A DNA stretch of 64,000 nucleotides from Halobacterium rubrum (GCF_021729015.1 NZ_JAJQQZ010000003.1:1-64000); one strand, 5' to 3'. Shown: positions 1 to 8,541, counted from the first letter of the stretch. Numbers and translations: made by a program. Notes: generated from the sequence alone by a model not told the origin.

Positions 1-109
1 TTCGGGCATAGACACTCAGAAAACGCTCCGCCTCGCCTTTCAATCCTTATCTGAACACCACCGTCACACCCGCCCACGCTTTTATGCGACCGTGCGCCGA
101 ATCCCGAGT

Positions 110-856
110 ATGGCCAGTGTGAACCTCCGCACGGACCTCGACCTCGACGACCCCACACTCGTCGAAGGCCTCCCCGGCGTCGGCCTCGTCGGCAAGATCG
201 CCACCGACCACATCGTCGAGACCTACGACATGGACCTCGTCGCCAGCATCGACTGCGACGGCATCCCGAGCGTCGCCGTCTACGACGACGACTCCCGCGA
301 CGTCGTCCCGCCCGTCCGCATCCACGCCGACGAATCACGGGACCTCCTCGCGCTCCAGAGCGACGTCCCCGTCGCCCGCAGCGGCTCCAGCGACTTCGCC
401 GACTGCGTCACCACCTGGCTGGACTCCCACGACGTCACCCCACTGTACCTCTCCGGGCTCCCCGACGAGAACCACGAACCCGGGGACCTCCCCGCAGTCT
501 TCGGCATCGGCTCCGGAGACGGCACCGACCGCCTCGCCGACCACGACATCGACACCCCACCGGAACGCGGCGTCGTCGGCGGCCCCACCGGCGCCCTCGT
601 CAACAGCGCCGCCGAAGCCGACCTCGACGCCATCGCCCTCGTCGTCGAATCCGACCCCCAGTTCCCCGACCCAGCCGCCGCCCGCCGCCTCATCGACTCC
701 GCCATCGCCCCGGTCACCGGCATCGACGTCCCGACAGACGATCTCGTCGAACGCGCCGAGGAGATCCGCGACCAGAAAGAGAAACTCGCCCAGCGCATGC
801 AGGAAGCCAGCGAAGAGGAATCGACGCAAGCGAAACCGATGCGGATGTTCCAATAG
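110..856 (+). CDS. PAC2-family proteasome-assembly-chaperone-like protein (paralog 1)
   Basis: The 248-residue protein carries the PAC2 signature near its N-terminus, with LVEGLPGVGLVGKIATDHIV about 15 residues from the start. Eukaryotic relatives assemble the 20S proteasome; the archaeal members are soluble and their role is not settled. The C-terminus is a charged helical tail (ERAEEIRDQKEKLAQRM). I chose the ATG at 110 rather than the upstream GTG at 92 because a TTTATG element at 81-86 lies about 26 bases before it, the leaderless spacing. A second PAC2 paralog occurs in this window at 45478-46230, and a proteasomal ATPase at 11657-12877. Confidence 0.85.
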   Translation: MASVNLRTDLDLDDPTLVEGLPGVGLVGKIATDHIVETYDMDLVASIDCDGIPSVAVYDDDSRDVVPPVRIHADESRDLLALQSDVPVARSGSSDFADCVTTWLDSHDVTPLYLSGLPDENHEPGDLPAVFGIGSGDGTDRLADHDIDTPPERGVVGGPTGALVNSAAEADLDAIALVVESDPQFPDPAAARRLIDSAIAPVTGIDVPTDDLVERAEEIRDQKEKLAQRMQEASEEESTQAKPMRMFQ

Positions 857-860
857 TACC

Positions 861-927
861 TTTTTGCTGCGGGGGATTGCCTTGCTCGCGCCTGCGGCGC
901 TCGCTGTGGGAATCCCCCTTGCAAAAA
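861..927. repeat. Long inverted repeat, likely terminator of the PAC2 gene
   Basis: TTTTTGC at 861-867 and GGGGGATT at 871-878 pair with AATCCCCC at 911-918 and GCAAAAA at 921-927, leaving a small internal loop. An inner hairpin GCGCC-TGC-GGCGC sits at 888-900. It begins five bases after the stop codon and contains T and A runs, so it could terminate transcription on either strand. Its low-complexity interior resembles short intergenic palindromes scattered through haloarchaeal genomes. Confidence 0.6.
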
Positions 928-971
928 GCTACGCTAAAAACTCCCCGCGCTCACTTCGTTCGCGCGGTGAA

Positions 972-996
972 CCGCGAGCGCCGACGGCGCTCGCGG
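972..996. repeat. Perfect 11-bp palindrome in an intergenic region
   Basis: CCGCGAGCGCC at 972-982 and GGCGCTCGCGG at 986-996 form a perfect hairpin with a three-base loop. A second, looser pairing (CCGCGC ... GCGCGG) lies just upstream around 944-966. The 256-base gap 857-1112 otherwise contains no gene that I can support. Confidence 0.6.
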
Positions 997-1112
997 ATGC
1001 TTGACGTGGCTGCCGGCAGTCTGGTCGGTCACAGTGACCGTGGGACCCGGATTGTGTGACACAAATCAGTTGTCCGGACAACAGTTAAGCGAGATCGCCG
1101 CGACGCGCCGGT

Positions 1113-1457
1113 ATGGTCGACGTCGTCCTCTCGAAACAGGAGATAGCCGACGGGAAGACAGAGCGACTCCGGGAGTGGGCCGAGGAGGTACAGCGTCGCA
1201 GCGACGAGGCGGTAGAGACGCTGCGGGACGAGGGGATGCACTCGGAGACGGCGTTCGTCGAACACACCGACGACGGCGACTACCTCGTCTACTACATGAA
1301 AGCCGACGACATCGAGGCCGTGTACGAAGCGTTCGAGGCCTCCACGCACGACATCGACGAGGACCACAAGCGAGTGCTGGCGGACGTGCTCGCCGACGGC
1401 GAGGAAGTCGGCGACTACGAGTTCCTCTACCATCTGGAGAACCCCGAGCGCCAGTGA
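1113..1457 (+). CDS. Conserved haloarchaeal protein, DUF6176-like
   Basis: This is a 114-residue soluble protein with no membrane segment. It is rich in Glu and Asp and contains the stretch YLVYYMKADDIEAVYEAFE, a pattern I associate with the DUF6176 family of small alpha/beta proteins of unknown function. The ATG follows an AT-containing stretch (ACAGTTAAGCG) at about 1080-1090. It is followed by an aminotransferase gene with its own promoter, so it is probably monocistronic. The family label is from memory of the pattern and should be treated as tentative; no function is claimed. Confidence 0.7.
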   Translation: MVDVVLSKQEIADGKTERLREWAEEVQRRSDEAVETLRDEGMHSETAFVEHTDDGDYLVYYMKADDIEAVYEAFEASTHDIDEDHKRVLADVLADGEEVGDYEFLYHLENPERQ

Positions 1458-1527
1458 GCAGGCTGGTGCCACCGGACGGCTGCCCGGTTCGCCAAGAGTT
1501 ATCAGGTGTCCCGTCCCCGTCTGTGGT

Positions 1528-2649
1528 ATGACGGAGTTCTCCGAGCGCGTGGAGCAGGTCTCCATCAGCGGCATCCGCGAGGTGTTCGAGGCGGCGGGCG
1601 AGGACGCAATCAACCTCGGACTCGGGCAGCCCGACTTCCCGACGCCCGAGCACGCCCGGCAGGCCGCTGTCGACGCCATCGAAGCCGGGAAGGCCGACGG
1701 CTACACGTCGAACCGCGGGACGCCCGACCTCGTCGACGCCATCGTCGAGAAACACGCCCGCGACCAGGGCGTCGAGGTCGCGCCCGAGGGCGTCATCGCG
1801 ACGGCGGGCGGCAGCGAGGCGCTGCACATCGCACTGGAGGCCCACGTCGACCCCGGCGAGGAAGTGCTGTTCCCCGACCCCGGGTTCGTCTCCTACGACG
1901 CGCTCACTCGCGTCGCGGGCGGCGACCCGGTCGGGCTCCCGCTGCGCGACGACCTGACGCTCGACCCCGAAACTGTCGAGGACCGCATCACCGAGGACAC
2001 GGCCGCGTTCGTCGTGAACTCGCCGGCGAACCCCACCGGCGCCGTGCAGTCCCCCGACGACATGCGGGAGTTCGCGCGCATCGCCGACGAACACGACGTG
2101 CTCTGCATCAGCGACGAGGTCTACGAGCACATCGTCTTCGAGGGCGAGCACCGCTCCCCGATGGAGTTCGCGGAGACAGACAACGTCGTCGTCGTGAACG
2201 CGTGCTCGAAGACGTACTCGATGACCGGCTGGCGGCTCGGCTGGGTCGCCGCCAGCGAACGCCGCGCCGAGCGCATGCTGCGCGTCCACCAGTACGTCCA
2301 GGCCTGCGCCAGCGCCCCGGCACAGTACGCCGCCGAGGCTGCGCTGTCCGGCCCGCAGGACGTCGTCGACGAGATGGTCGCGTCCTTCCGGGAGCGCCGG
2401 GACGTCCTCCTCGACGGGCTCGAAGACATGGGGCTGGACGTGGCGACGCCCGAGGGCGCGTTCTACGCGATGCCCGAGGTCCCCGACGGCTGGGTGGACG
2501 AGGTCGTCGACCGCGGCGTCGTCGTCGTGCCCGGGGAAGCGTTCGGCGAGCACGGTGAGGGCTACGCCCGCATCTCGTACGCCACGGACATGGAGTCGCT
2601 GCGGGAGGCCGTCGACGTGATGCGCGCGGCGACCGACGCCGTCCAGTAG
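1528..2649 (+). CDS. Pyridoxal-phosphate aminotransferase, class I/II
   Basis: The 373-residue protein has the fold-type I aminotransferase landmarks in order: NSPANPTG at 164-171, SDEVYE at 195-200 (Asp and Tyr that contact PLP), the Schiff-base lysine K228 in SKTYSMTGWRLGW, and a late Arg in GYARISYA that would bind the substrate carboxylate. Length and motifs match archaeal aspartate/aromatic/alanine-type aminotransferases; the exact amino donor cannot be read from sequence. A GAGTTATC element near 1496-1503 lies about 28 bases before the ATG, supporting this start and a leaderless message. Confidence 0.9.
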   Translation: MTEFSERVEQVSISGIREVFEAAGEDAINLGLGQPDFPTPEHARQAAVDAIEAGKADGYTSNRGTPDLVDAIVEKHARDQGVEVAPEGVIATAGGSEALHIALEAHVDPGEEVLFPDPGFVSYDALTRVAGGDPVGLPLRDDLTLDPETVEDRITEDTAAFVVNSPANPTGAVQSPDDMREFARIADEHDVLCISDEVYEHIVFEGEHRSPMEFAETDNVVVVNACSKTYSMTGWRLGWVAASERRAERMLRVHQYVQACASAPAQYAAEAALSGPQDVVDEMVASFRERRDVLLDGLEDMGLDVATPEGAFYAMPEVPDGWVDEVVDRGVVVVPGEAFGEHGEGYARISYATDMESLREAVDVMRAATDAVQ

Positions 2650-2723
2650 GACCCGACCGGGGCCCGGTGCGGGTTCTGCATCGTGCCCTGACAGTTATGC
2701 CGGCTCCGTTCATTGGTACCACC

Positions 2724-3575
2724 ATGCACGTTTCGCGGCACGGCCGAGGCGCGCGAGCGTCCGTGGCCGCGCTGGCTTCCCAGGTCCACCCGGTGTTCAT
2801 GCTGCCGCCGCTGGCGGCGTCGGCGTTCGGCGCCGTGCTCGCCGGCTCGTTCTCCCTCGGCGTCGCCGCCGTCCACCTCGCGGCGATGTTCTTCGCCGTC
2901 TACACCGCCCACGTCAAGGACGGCTTCGTCGACTTCCACGTGCGTGGCGAGGACGACGACCACCCGCTCACGAGGGCGGGCTGTCGGGCCGCACTCGCCG
3001 GTTCCTCGCTCGGATTCTTCGCGTGCGCCGGCGGCCTCTGGGGGCTCGTCGGTCCGGGTGCCGCCGCACTCGCGCTGCCGGCGTGGCTCATCGGCTACCA
3101 CCACGCCCCCCAGCTGGACACGAACCCCGTCACGACGACGACGGGCTACCCCGCCGGCATCGCTGTCTCGCTGCTCGGCGGCTACTACGCGCAGGCCGGC
3201 GCCCTCGGCGTGCGGTCGCTGGCGTTCGCGGCCGTCCTGCTGGTTCTCCTGACCGGCGTGAAGGTCGTCGACGACTCGAAGGACTACGACTACGACCAGA
3301 CCATCGACAAGCGAACGGTCGCCGTGGTGCTCGGCAAGCCCGCCGCACGACGCTTCGCGTACGGCCTGATGGGGGCTGCGATGGTCGGCGTCGCGGCGTT
3401 CGCGGCGCTGTCGGTGTTCCCGCCGAGCACCGTGCTCGCCGTCGCCGCCTTCGGCGTCGTCGCGGCGTTCGCCGCTCGCAGCACCCCACGCGTCGCCACG
3501 ATGCTGCTCGTGCGGGGCTGCTACGTCTTCCTCGCCGTGCTCGTCGCCGCCGTCTGGTTCCAGCCGCTGGCCTGA
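2724..3575 (+). CDS. UbiA-family membrane prenyltransferase
   Basis: This 283-residue integral membrane protein transfers a prenyl chain to an acceptor at the membrane. Both Asp-rich metal-binding regions of the family are visible: KDGFVDFHVRGEDDDHP at about residues 65-81 and VDDSKDYDYDQTIDKRT at about 182-198. Hydrophobic helices fill most of the rest. The longest ORF begins at 2667, but AGTTAT at 2692-2697 lies about 28 bases before the ATG at 2724, so I start there; the extra 19 residues are not membrane-like. The acceptor could be a quinone, heme or lipid precursor, which sequence alone does not settle. Confidence 0.88.
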   Translation: MHVSRHGRGARASVAALASQVHPVFMLPPLAASAFGAVLAGSFSLGVAAVHLAAMFFAVYTAHVKDGFVDFHVRGEDDDHPLTRAGCRAALAGSSLGFFACAGGLWGLVGPGAAALALPAWLIGYHHAPQLDTNPVTTTTGYPAGIAVSLLGGYYAQAGALGVRSLAFAAVLLVLLTGVKVVDDSKDYDYDQTIDKRTVAVVLGKPAARRFAYGLMGAAMVGVAAFAALSVFPPSTVLAVAAFGVVAAFAARSTPRVATMLLVRGCYVFLAVLVAAVWFQPLA

Positions 3576-3623
3576 CGCCCCGTAGCCGGTGGCCTGAAGG
3601 CGTCCGACCACGACGCTCCGGAC

Positions 3624-4406
3624 ATGAGCGACTGGCAGGACGACGACGTGGTCGCCGACCAGTACGAGGACGCCGAGAACCTCGGCGCCCGCCAGGTGCT
3701 GCACACCCGCTTCTCCACCAGCGAGCGGTCCCTCCACGAGTGGCTGTTCGACCAGCTCGACCTCCCCGCGGACGCGTCGGTACTCAGCCTCGGTGCCGGC
3801 CCCGCGACGTTCTGGGCGACGAACGCCGACCGGGTGCCCGACGGCTGGGACGTCACCGTCACCGACGCCTTCCAGGGGATGGTGATGGACGCGATGGAGG
3901 CCCTCGAGGAGTTCCCCCGTGAGTTCAACTTCGACGTGGTCGACGCCCGCGACATCCCCTATCCGGACGACACCTTCGACGCCGTCACGGCGAACCACCT
4001 GCTCTACCACCTCGACGACGCCGACCGCGAGCAGGCGCTCGCCGAGATTCGGCGCGTCCTGAAGCCCGGCGGCGAACTCCACGCCGCGACGAACGGCGAC
4101 GACAACCTCGCCGAACTCTGGGCGGTCGCCGCCGACTACGGCGACGCGCCCAACGAGCTCGGGTTCTCGCTGCAGAACGGCGGCGACCAGCTGCGGGAGT
4201 ACTTCGACAGCGTCGAGTGCCGCCGCTTCGACACCGAACTGGTCGTCGACTCGCCGGAGCCGCTGGTGGCGTACGTGCTCTCACTGCCCGGCTTCGACCC
4301 CGAAATCGGCCCGGACGTGGAGCGCGACTTCCGGGAGCGCTTCGAGGACGGCGAACTCCGCGTCGAGAAGGACGTCGGCGTCTTCGTCGCGAGACTCGTC
4401 GACTGA
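3624..4406 (+). CDS. Class I SAM-dependent methyltransferase
   Basis: The 260-residue protein has motif I VLSLGAGPATFW at about residues 53-64 for S-adenosylmethionine binding, an acidic Asp after the second strand (VTVTDAF, about 78-83), and the later FDAVTANHLLYHLDD segment typical of the UbiE/COQ5-like methyltransferase-11 fold. It is soluble and lies 48 bases after the UbiA-type gene in the same direction, which is compatible with a shared quinone or lipid pathway, though that link is only inferred. The substrate is unknown. Confidence 0.85.
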   Translation: MSDWQDDDVVADQYEDAENLGARQVLHTRFSTSERSLHEWLFDQLDLPADASVLSLGAGPATFWATNADRVPDGWDVTVTDAFQGMVMDAMEALEEFPREFNFDVVDARDIPYPDDTFDAVTANHLLYHLDDADREQALAEIRRVLKPGGELHAATNGDDNLAELWAVAADYGDAPNELGFSLQNGGDQLREYFDSVECRRFDTELVVDSPEPLVAYVLSLPGFDPEIGPDVERDFRERFEDGELRVEKDVGVFVARLVD

Positions 4407-4430
4407 AGCGAACGGAGCTGTTCCGGGCGG

Positions 4431-5612
4431 CTACTTCGCCGTGGAGACGATTTTGACCACGTCGCCCTCCTCGAGCTCGTAGTCTTCGCCGACCTCCCGC
4501 TTGGTCTTGGCGTTGACGGCGTGGAGGTAGCCGTCGCCGATGTCCGAGTGGACGGCGTACGCCAGGTCGACGGGCGTCGACCCGGACTCCAGCAGGAAGG
4601 CGTCGGGGAGGACGTTGCCCTTCGCGTCAGTCCACTTCGACTGGTCCTGGACGGGGAACGCCGTCACTATCTCCAGGAGGTCGTAGACGGCGTAGTCGAG
4701 CGCGCCCTGAACGCCCGTGCCGCCGTACGCCTGCATCGTCTCCCGGAGGTCCTCGAGGGCGTCGCGCTGGTCGCCGCTGACCTCGCCCGTAATCTCGAAG
4801 TCGTCGTCGCCGGGGTCGTAGTCGAGGAAGCCCGCGTCGTCGCCGCGCCGCAGCGCCAGCTCGCCCTGCGCCGTCGCCGGAATCACGGGCTTGTCGAGGT
4901 CCAGCAGGCGCTGGACGTTCTCCTCGGGCGCGACGTCGACCTTGTTGGCGACGACGACGATTGGCTTCGTGCGCTCGCGGACGCCTCGGGCCAGCGCCTC
5001 GCGGTCCTCGTCAGTCCACTGGATGGGGTCCTCGGGGTAGTCGATGTCCCGGAGCACAGCCGCGACCTGGTACTCGCTGGCGCCGAAGCCCGTCATCATG
5101 TCCGTGACGGCCGCCTCGATGTCGAAGCCCGGCGACCGGGACGCGCGCTCGACGCTCTCCCAGTTGTCCTCGACGATGCCCGCCAGCCAGAGGTCCATCT
5201 CCTCTTCCACGAAGTCGATGTCTTCGACCGGGTCGTGCTCGCCGATTTCGACGGGTTCGCCCTCCTCGTTCGTCCCGCCGGAGGCGTCGACGACGTTCAC
5301 GATGACGTCGGCGTTCGACAGCTCGTCGAGGAACTGGTTGCCGAGCCCGCGGCCCTCGTGAGCGCCCGGAACTAGCCCCGCCACGTCGAGCAACTCCACG
5401 GGTACGTAACGCTTCCCGTCGTGGCAGTGCTCGTGGCCGCAGCGCTCCTCGCGCTCGAGACACGGGCACTCGGTCCGCACGTGGGTCACGCCCCGGTTCG
5501 CGTCGATGGTGGTGAACGGGTAGTTCGCCACGTCCACCTCGGAGCGCGTCGCCGCCGTGTAGAACGTCGACTTCCCGGCGTTGGGCTTCCCGGCGAGCGC
5601 GATAGACAGCAT
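4431..5612 (-). CDS. YchF/DRG-related GTP-binding protein with TGS domain
   Basis: The 393-residue OBG-family P-loop protein has G1 GKPNAGKST at residues 8-16, G3 DVAGLVPGAHEG at about 76-87, and the base-specificity motif NKVD further on. The last ~75 residues form a TGS domain, common in translation-associated GTPases/ATPases. A Cys/His cluster (ECPCLEREERCGHEHCH, about 48-64) between G1 and G3 could bind a metal. The ATG at 5612 replaces a longer ORF start at 5666, because translation from 5612 begins directly with the family start MLSIALAGKPNAGKST. The gene is divergent from the CNNM gene. Confidence 0.88.
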   Translation of the reverse strand: MLSIALAGKPNAGKSTFYTAATRSEVDVANYPFTTIDANRGVTHVRTECPCLEREERCGHEHCHDGKRYVPVELLDVAGLVPGAHEGRGLGNQFLDELSNADVIVNVVDASGGTNEEGEPVEIGEHDPVEDIDFVEEEMDLWLAGIVEDNWESVERASRSPGFDIEAAVTDMMTGFGASEYQVAAVLRDIDYPEDPIQWTDEDREALARGVRERTKPIVVVANKVDVAPEENVQRLLDLDKPVIPATAQGELALRRGDDAGFLDYDPGDDDFEITGEVSGDQRDALEDLRETMQAYGGTGVQGALDYAVYDLLEIVTAFPVQDQSKWTDAKGNVLPDAFLLESGSTPVDLAYAVHSDIGDGYLHAVNAKTKREVGEDYELEEGDVVKIVSTAK

Positions 5613-5719
5613 ACCACTACCGTTGCCCGACCGCCGGAAAGCGTCTTTCGGTTGGCGGAACCCCACCGGGCGCGAACGCCCGAAAGAGTCACGGGGCTCT
5701 CTCCGAAACGGCTCCGGTG

Positions 5720-6799
5720 ATGAACGGACTCGAGGTCGCTGTCCGACTTGTCGCCGGTGTCGCGCTGATACTGGCCAACGGCTTCTTCGTCGCTATCGAG
5801 TTCGCGCTCACTCGCGCACGGCAGTTCACCGAAGACGAGTTCGTCGACGGCAACAGACGTCTGGAGCGCGCCTGGGAGATGACCGACGACCTGGAACTCT
5901 ACCTGACGACCTGCCAGGTCGGCATCACCGCCTCGTCCATCGCGGTCGGTATCGTCGCCGAACCCGCGCTCGCCGCCATCTTCGAACCACTCTTCGCGAA
6001 CACGCTCCTCGCCTCGGTCGGCGGCGGCGCCATCATCGCGTTCCTCATCATCAACCTCGTCCACCTCACGCACGGCGAGCAGACGCCGACCTACCTCGGC
6101 GTCGAGCGCTCTCGGTTCGTGTCGAAGTACGGCGCCACGCCGCTGTACTGGTTCCACTACCTCATCTCGCCGGTCATCACGCTGGGCGACGGCATCGCGA
6201 AGGGGACGCTGCGGCTGTTCGGCGTTGAGATGACGGGCGCGTGGCTGGAGACCGAGGAGGACGTCGTCGAGTCCCGGGCGGACCTCCGGCACCGCCTCGA
6301 CTCGGTGCTCGGGCGGGGCGACCTCTCCGAGGAACGCCGCGAGGAGGTCATCGGCGCACTCGACATCGACCGCATCTCCGTCGGCGACGAGGCCGTCCCG
6401 ATCGACGAGGTCGTCGCCGTCTCGACGACCGACGACCTGGAGACGAACCTCGCCCGGATGGCCGACACACCCCACGTCCGGTACCCGCTGGTCGGCGAGT
6501 CGACCGAGGACTTCCGGGGCATCGTCTACCTCCCGGAGGTCTTCCGGGACCTCGAGGACCTCCGGGACGGCACGCTCACCCTCGAGGACGTCGCCCACCC
6601 GCCACTGGAGTTCGACGCCGAAACCTCCGTCAGCGAGGCCATCGACCGCTTCCAGGCCGAACGACAGGAGCTCGCGTTCGTCACCGACCCCGACACCGGC
6701 AGCGTCGTCGGCATGGTCACGATCACGGACGCGCTGGAAGCCATCGCCGGCGAGGTCGAGGACCCCTACGACGACGAGGCCGAGACGACACAGTCCTAA
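5720..6799 (+). CDS. CNNM/DUF21 membrane protein with paired CBS domains
   Basis: The 359-residue protein has an N-terminal DUF21 (CNNM) transmembrane domain of about 190 residues, including TCQVGITASSIAVGIVAEPA and HLTHGEQTP, followed by two CBS modules at about 215-350. The family is linked to Mg2+ or Co2+ transport in bacteria and to Mg2+ homeostasis in animals; the CBS pair usually binds adenosine nucleotides. The extra C-terminal CorC/HlyC domain is absent. A GTG (5717) and an ATG (5720) are adjacent; I take the ATG. The gene overlaps the convergent small membrane gene by four bases. Confidence 0.87.
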   Translation: MNGLEVAVRLVAGVALILANGFFVAIEFALTRARQFTEDEFVDGNRRLERAWEMTDDLELYLTTCQVGITASSIAVGIVAEPALAAIFEPLFANTLLASVGGGAIIAFLIINLVHLTHGEQTPTYLGVERSRFVSKYGATPLYWFHYLISPVITLGDGIAKGTLRLFGVEMTGAWLETEEDVVESRADLRHRLDSVLGRGDLSEERREEVIGALDIDRISVGDEAVPIDEVVAVSTTDDLETNLARMADTPHVRYPLVGESTEDFRGIVYLPEVFRDLEDLRDGTLTLEDVAHPPLEFDAETSVSEAIDRFQAERQELAFVTDPDTGSVVGMVTITDALEAIAGEVEDPYDDEAETTQS

Positions 6800-7080
6800 T
6801 CCAGCCGGGTGGCAGCGCTCCCGACGGCCGCTGTGAGGAAGTAGACGCCGACGAACACGAGCGCGCTGTCCCACAGCAGACTGGGGACGCCGTATCCGAC
6901 GTGCGCGGGGTTCGACTCGCCGAGCATCCACCAGACGCCGTGAACACCGGTGAGCAGCGCGAGTACGCCGAGCCACGCGAGTACCGCCGCCGGAAGCAGA
7001 CGGAGGCCCAGCCACGGCGGACCGTGGTCGCTGTTCACCGACCGGTTCTCCGTACCGTCCCCGTCAGTGGAGGGCATCAC
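6796..7080 (-). CDS. Small hypothetical membrane protein
   Basis: This 94-residue protein has a polar N-terminus of about 22 residues followed by two hydrophobic segments (LRLLPAAVLAWLGVLALLTGVHGVWW and LLWDSALVFVGVYFLTAAVG), so two membrane helices are likely. It converges on the CNNM gene with a four-base overlap. The second codon is also ATG, leaving the exact start uncertain by one residue. I recognise no family. Confidence 0.65.
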   Translation of the reverse strand: MMPSTDGDGTENRSVNSDHGPPWLGLRLLPAAVLAWLGVLALLTGVHGVWWMLGESNPAHVGYGVPSLLWDSALVFVGVYFLTAAVGSAATRLD

Positions 7081-7127
7081 CGCTGGCTGGTCGTGGAGCC
7101 GTCAAGAAACCCGGCGGTCCGACCGCG

Positions 7128-7973
7128 TCACTCGGCGTCCCGGTCGGCCGAACTCCCGAGGCGCATCTCGCCGCGAGCGCGGATGACGCCGTCGACGTCG
7201 GCGTCCTCGTCGATTGTGACGTCCTCGCCGGAGACGTCCCCGAGGACGACGGCGTCGCCCTGCACGTGGACGTCGCCGTCGCGGGTCGTCACGTCGCCGT
7301 GAATCTTCGTGCCGGCGCCCACCGCGACGTCCTGCTGGGCGCGCAGGCTCCCGAAGACGTTGTTCCCGGAGCCGACGTCGATCTCGGTCGCGCGGATGTT
7401 GCCGTGCAGCCGGCAGTCGTCGCCGATGGTCGCCGGCGTCGACACCCGCCAGGCGTCGTCGGAGACGCTCGCGGACCGCGGAATCGTCAGCGGGTCGCGG
7501 TCACCGTCCGCCGCCAGCTCCTGGACGAGCTCTTCGGCTTCCTCCTCCTCGCCGAGCTGCAGGAGGTGCGTGAGGTACATCACGAAGAACGTCAGCGTCG
7601 GCATCGGGTTCCGGATGACGATCCAGCCGGAAGCCTCGAAGCCCTCTTCGATGTCGACGTCGTCGCCGATGTCGAGGTCCCCGCCGACGACGAGCCGGCC
7701 CGTGATGTGGGCGCGCTCGCCGAGGTAGGCGTCCTGCTCTGCGAGCACGTTCCCGTCGACCTCACACCACATGTCCAGCCGGCAGTCGCCCTCGGCTTCG
7801 ATGTCGCCGTCGAAGGAGACGCGTTCACCCGCGACGACGCTGCGGCCGCGAACCCCGAGTTCGACCGTCGACTGGCCGCCGACGAGGACGTCGCCGTCCG
7901 TGACGAGGTCGTGTTCCTCGACGGTGGTCTCGTCCGGAATCAGGAGCCGGTCGATCGGGTTCGGGCCGAGCAC
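7128..7973 (-). CDS. Bactofilin-like polymer-forming protein
   Basis: The ~281-residue protein is dominated by short repeats of a right-handed beta-helix (for example VDGNVLAEQDAYLGERAHITGRLVVGG and later IHGDVTTRDGDVHVQGDAVVLGDVSGEDVTIDE), the hallmark of bactofilins. A helical linker at about 140-175 (MPTLTFFVMYLTHLLQLGEEEEAEELVQ) separates two beta-helical halves. Haloarchaeal bactofilin relatives (halofilins) help set cell shape; assignment here is by fold only. A TTTATAG box (reverse strand, 7997-8003) lies about 26 bases before a GTG at 7973, so I prefer that start to the GTG at 7994. Confidence 0.72.
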   Translation of the reverse strand: MLGPNPIDRLLIPDETTVEEHDLVTDGDVLVGGQSTVELGVRGRSVVAGERVSFDGDIEAEGDCRLDMWCEVDGNVLAEQDAYLGERAHITGRLVVGGDLDIGDDVDIEEGFEASGWIVIRNPMPTLTFFVMYLTHLLQLGEEEEAEELVQELAADGDRDPLTIPRSASVSDDAWRVSTPATIGDDCRLHGNIRATEIDVGSGNNVFGSLRAQQDVAVGAGTKIHGDVTTRDGDVHVQGDAVVLGDVSGEDVTIDEDADVDGVIRARGEMRLGSSADRDAE

Positions 7974-8068
7974 ACCCGGTCCCAGAGCGCGCACCGCTAT
8001 AAACCCCGCGAGAGCGTCAGACGACCGTCAGACGACGGTGTTTAGTCTGTGCGCGCGTACCTCCGGAC

Positions 8069-8266
8069 ATGACGACGCTCTCCTTCGAAGACGACGGCGT
8101 TGACGTGGTGTACGAGGGCACCGAGTTCTGGATGGAGAAAGACCTCATCGAGCAGGCGACCCAGAAAGACTACCAGAACGTCACCGACCACGAGGTCCTC
8201 CAGCTCGTGGAGCCCAACCCCGCGCTCTCCGGGGAGCCCCGCCGCATCGGCGACATCGTCGACTGA
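8069..8266 (+). CDS. Small conserved haloarchaeal protein, DUF5800-like
   Basis: This is a 65-residue acidic soluble protein ending in the distinctive ALSGEPRRIGDIVD. The pattern matches what I recall of DUF5800, a haloarchaea-specific family with no known role. A TTTAGTC element at 8040-8046 lies about 26 bases before the ATG, consistent with a leaderless start. It is divergent from the bactofilin-like gene and followed by a tiny membrane-peptide gene. Confidence 0.72.
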   Translation: MTTLSFEDDGVDVVYEGTEFWMEKDLIEQATQKDYQNVTDHEVLQLVEPNPALSGEPRRIGDIVD

Positions 8267-8350
8267 CGCGAACGGCCGGTCGTCGCCGCCGCCGCCGACG
8301 TCGGCCGTTCTGATGGCAACGCTTACGGCGCGCCGCCCGGACACACGGGT

Positions 8351-8485
8351 ATGGACGCGCTCGACCAGTTCGACCACGACTCGTGGTGGACGGCGCTGGG
8401 AACGTTCGTCAGCTACGGGCTCGTACTCGCCGCGATGACCGCGCTGCTGTTTCTCGTTCCGTACTTCCTGTTCACCGCGCTCTGA
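8351..8485 (+). CDS. 44-residue single-pass membrane peptide
   Basis: An ATG at 8351 opens a 44-codon frame ending in TGA at 8483-8485. The product begins MDALDQFDHDSWWTALGTFV and continues with a strongly hydrophobic segment ending LFLVPYFLFTAL, giving one clear membrane helix and an acidic N-terminus. A GCTTACGG element at 8321-8328 is about 27 bases upstream, in leaderless position. The amino-acid bias, promoter and hydrophobic pattern argue for a real gene of unknown function. Confidence 0.6.
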   Translation: MDALDQFDHDSWWTALGTFVSYGLVLAAMTALLFLVPYFLFTAL

Positions 8486-8541
8486 GGCGGACTCCGGCCA
8501 CTACCCGGCACTCACTCGGTGACCACCGTGGAAGTTGTCGA

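Noticed and set aside
1066-2553. Long reverse ORF opposite the aminotransferase and DUF6176-like genes
   Set aside because: It is a GC-bias shadow: the forward frames have clear PLP motifs and acidic composition, while this one is Arg/Val-rich with no recognisable family.
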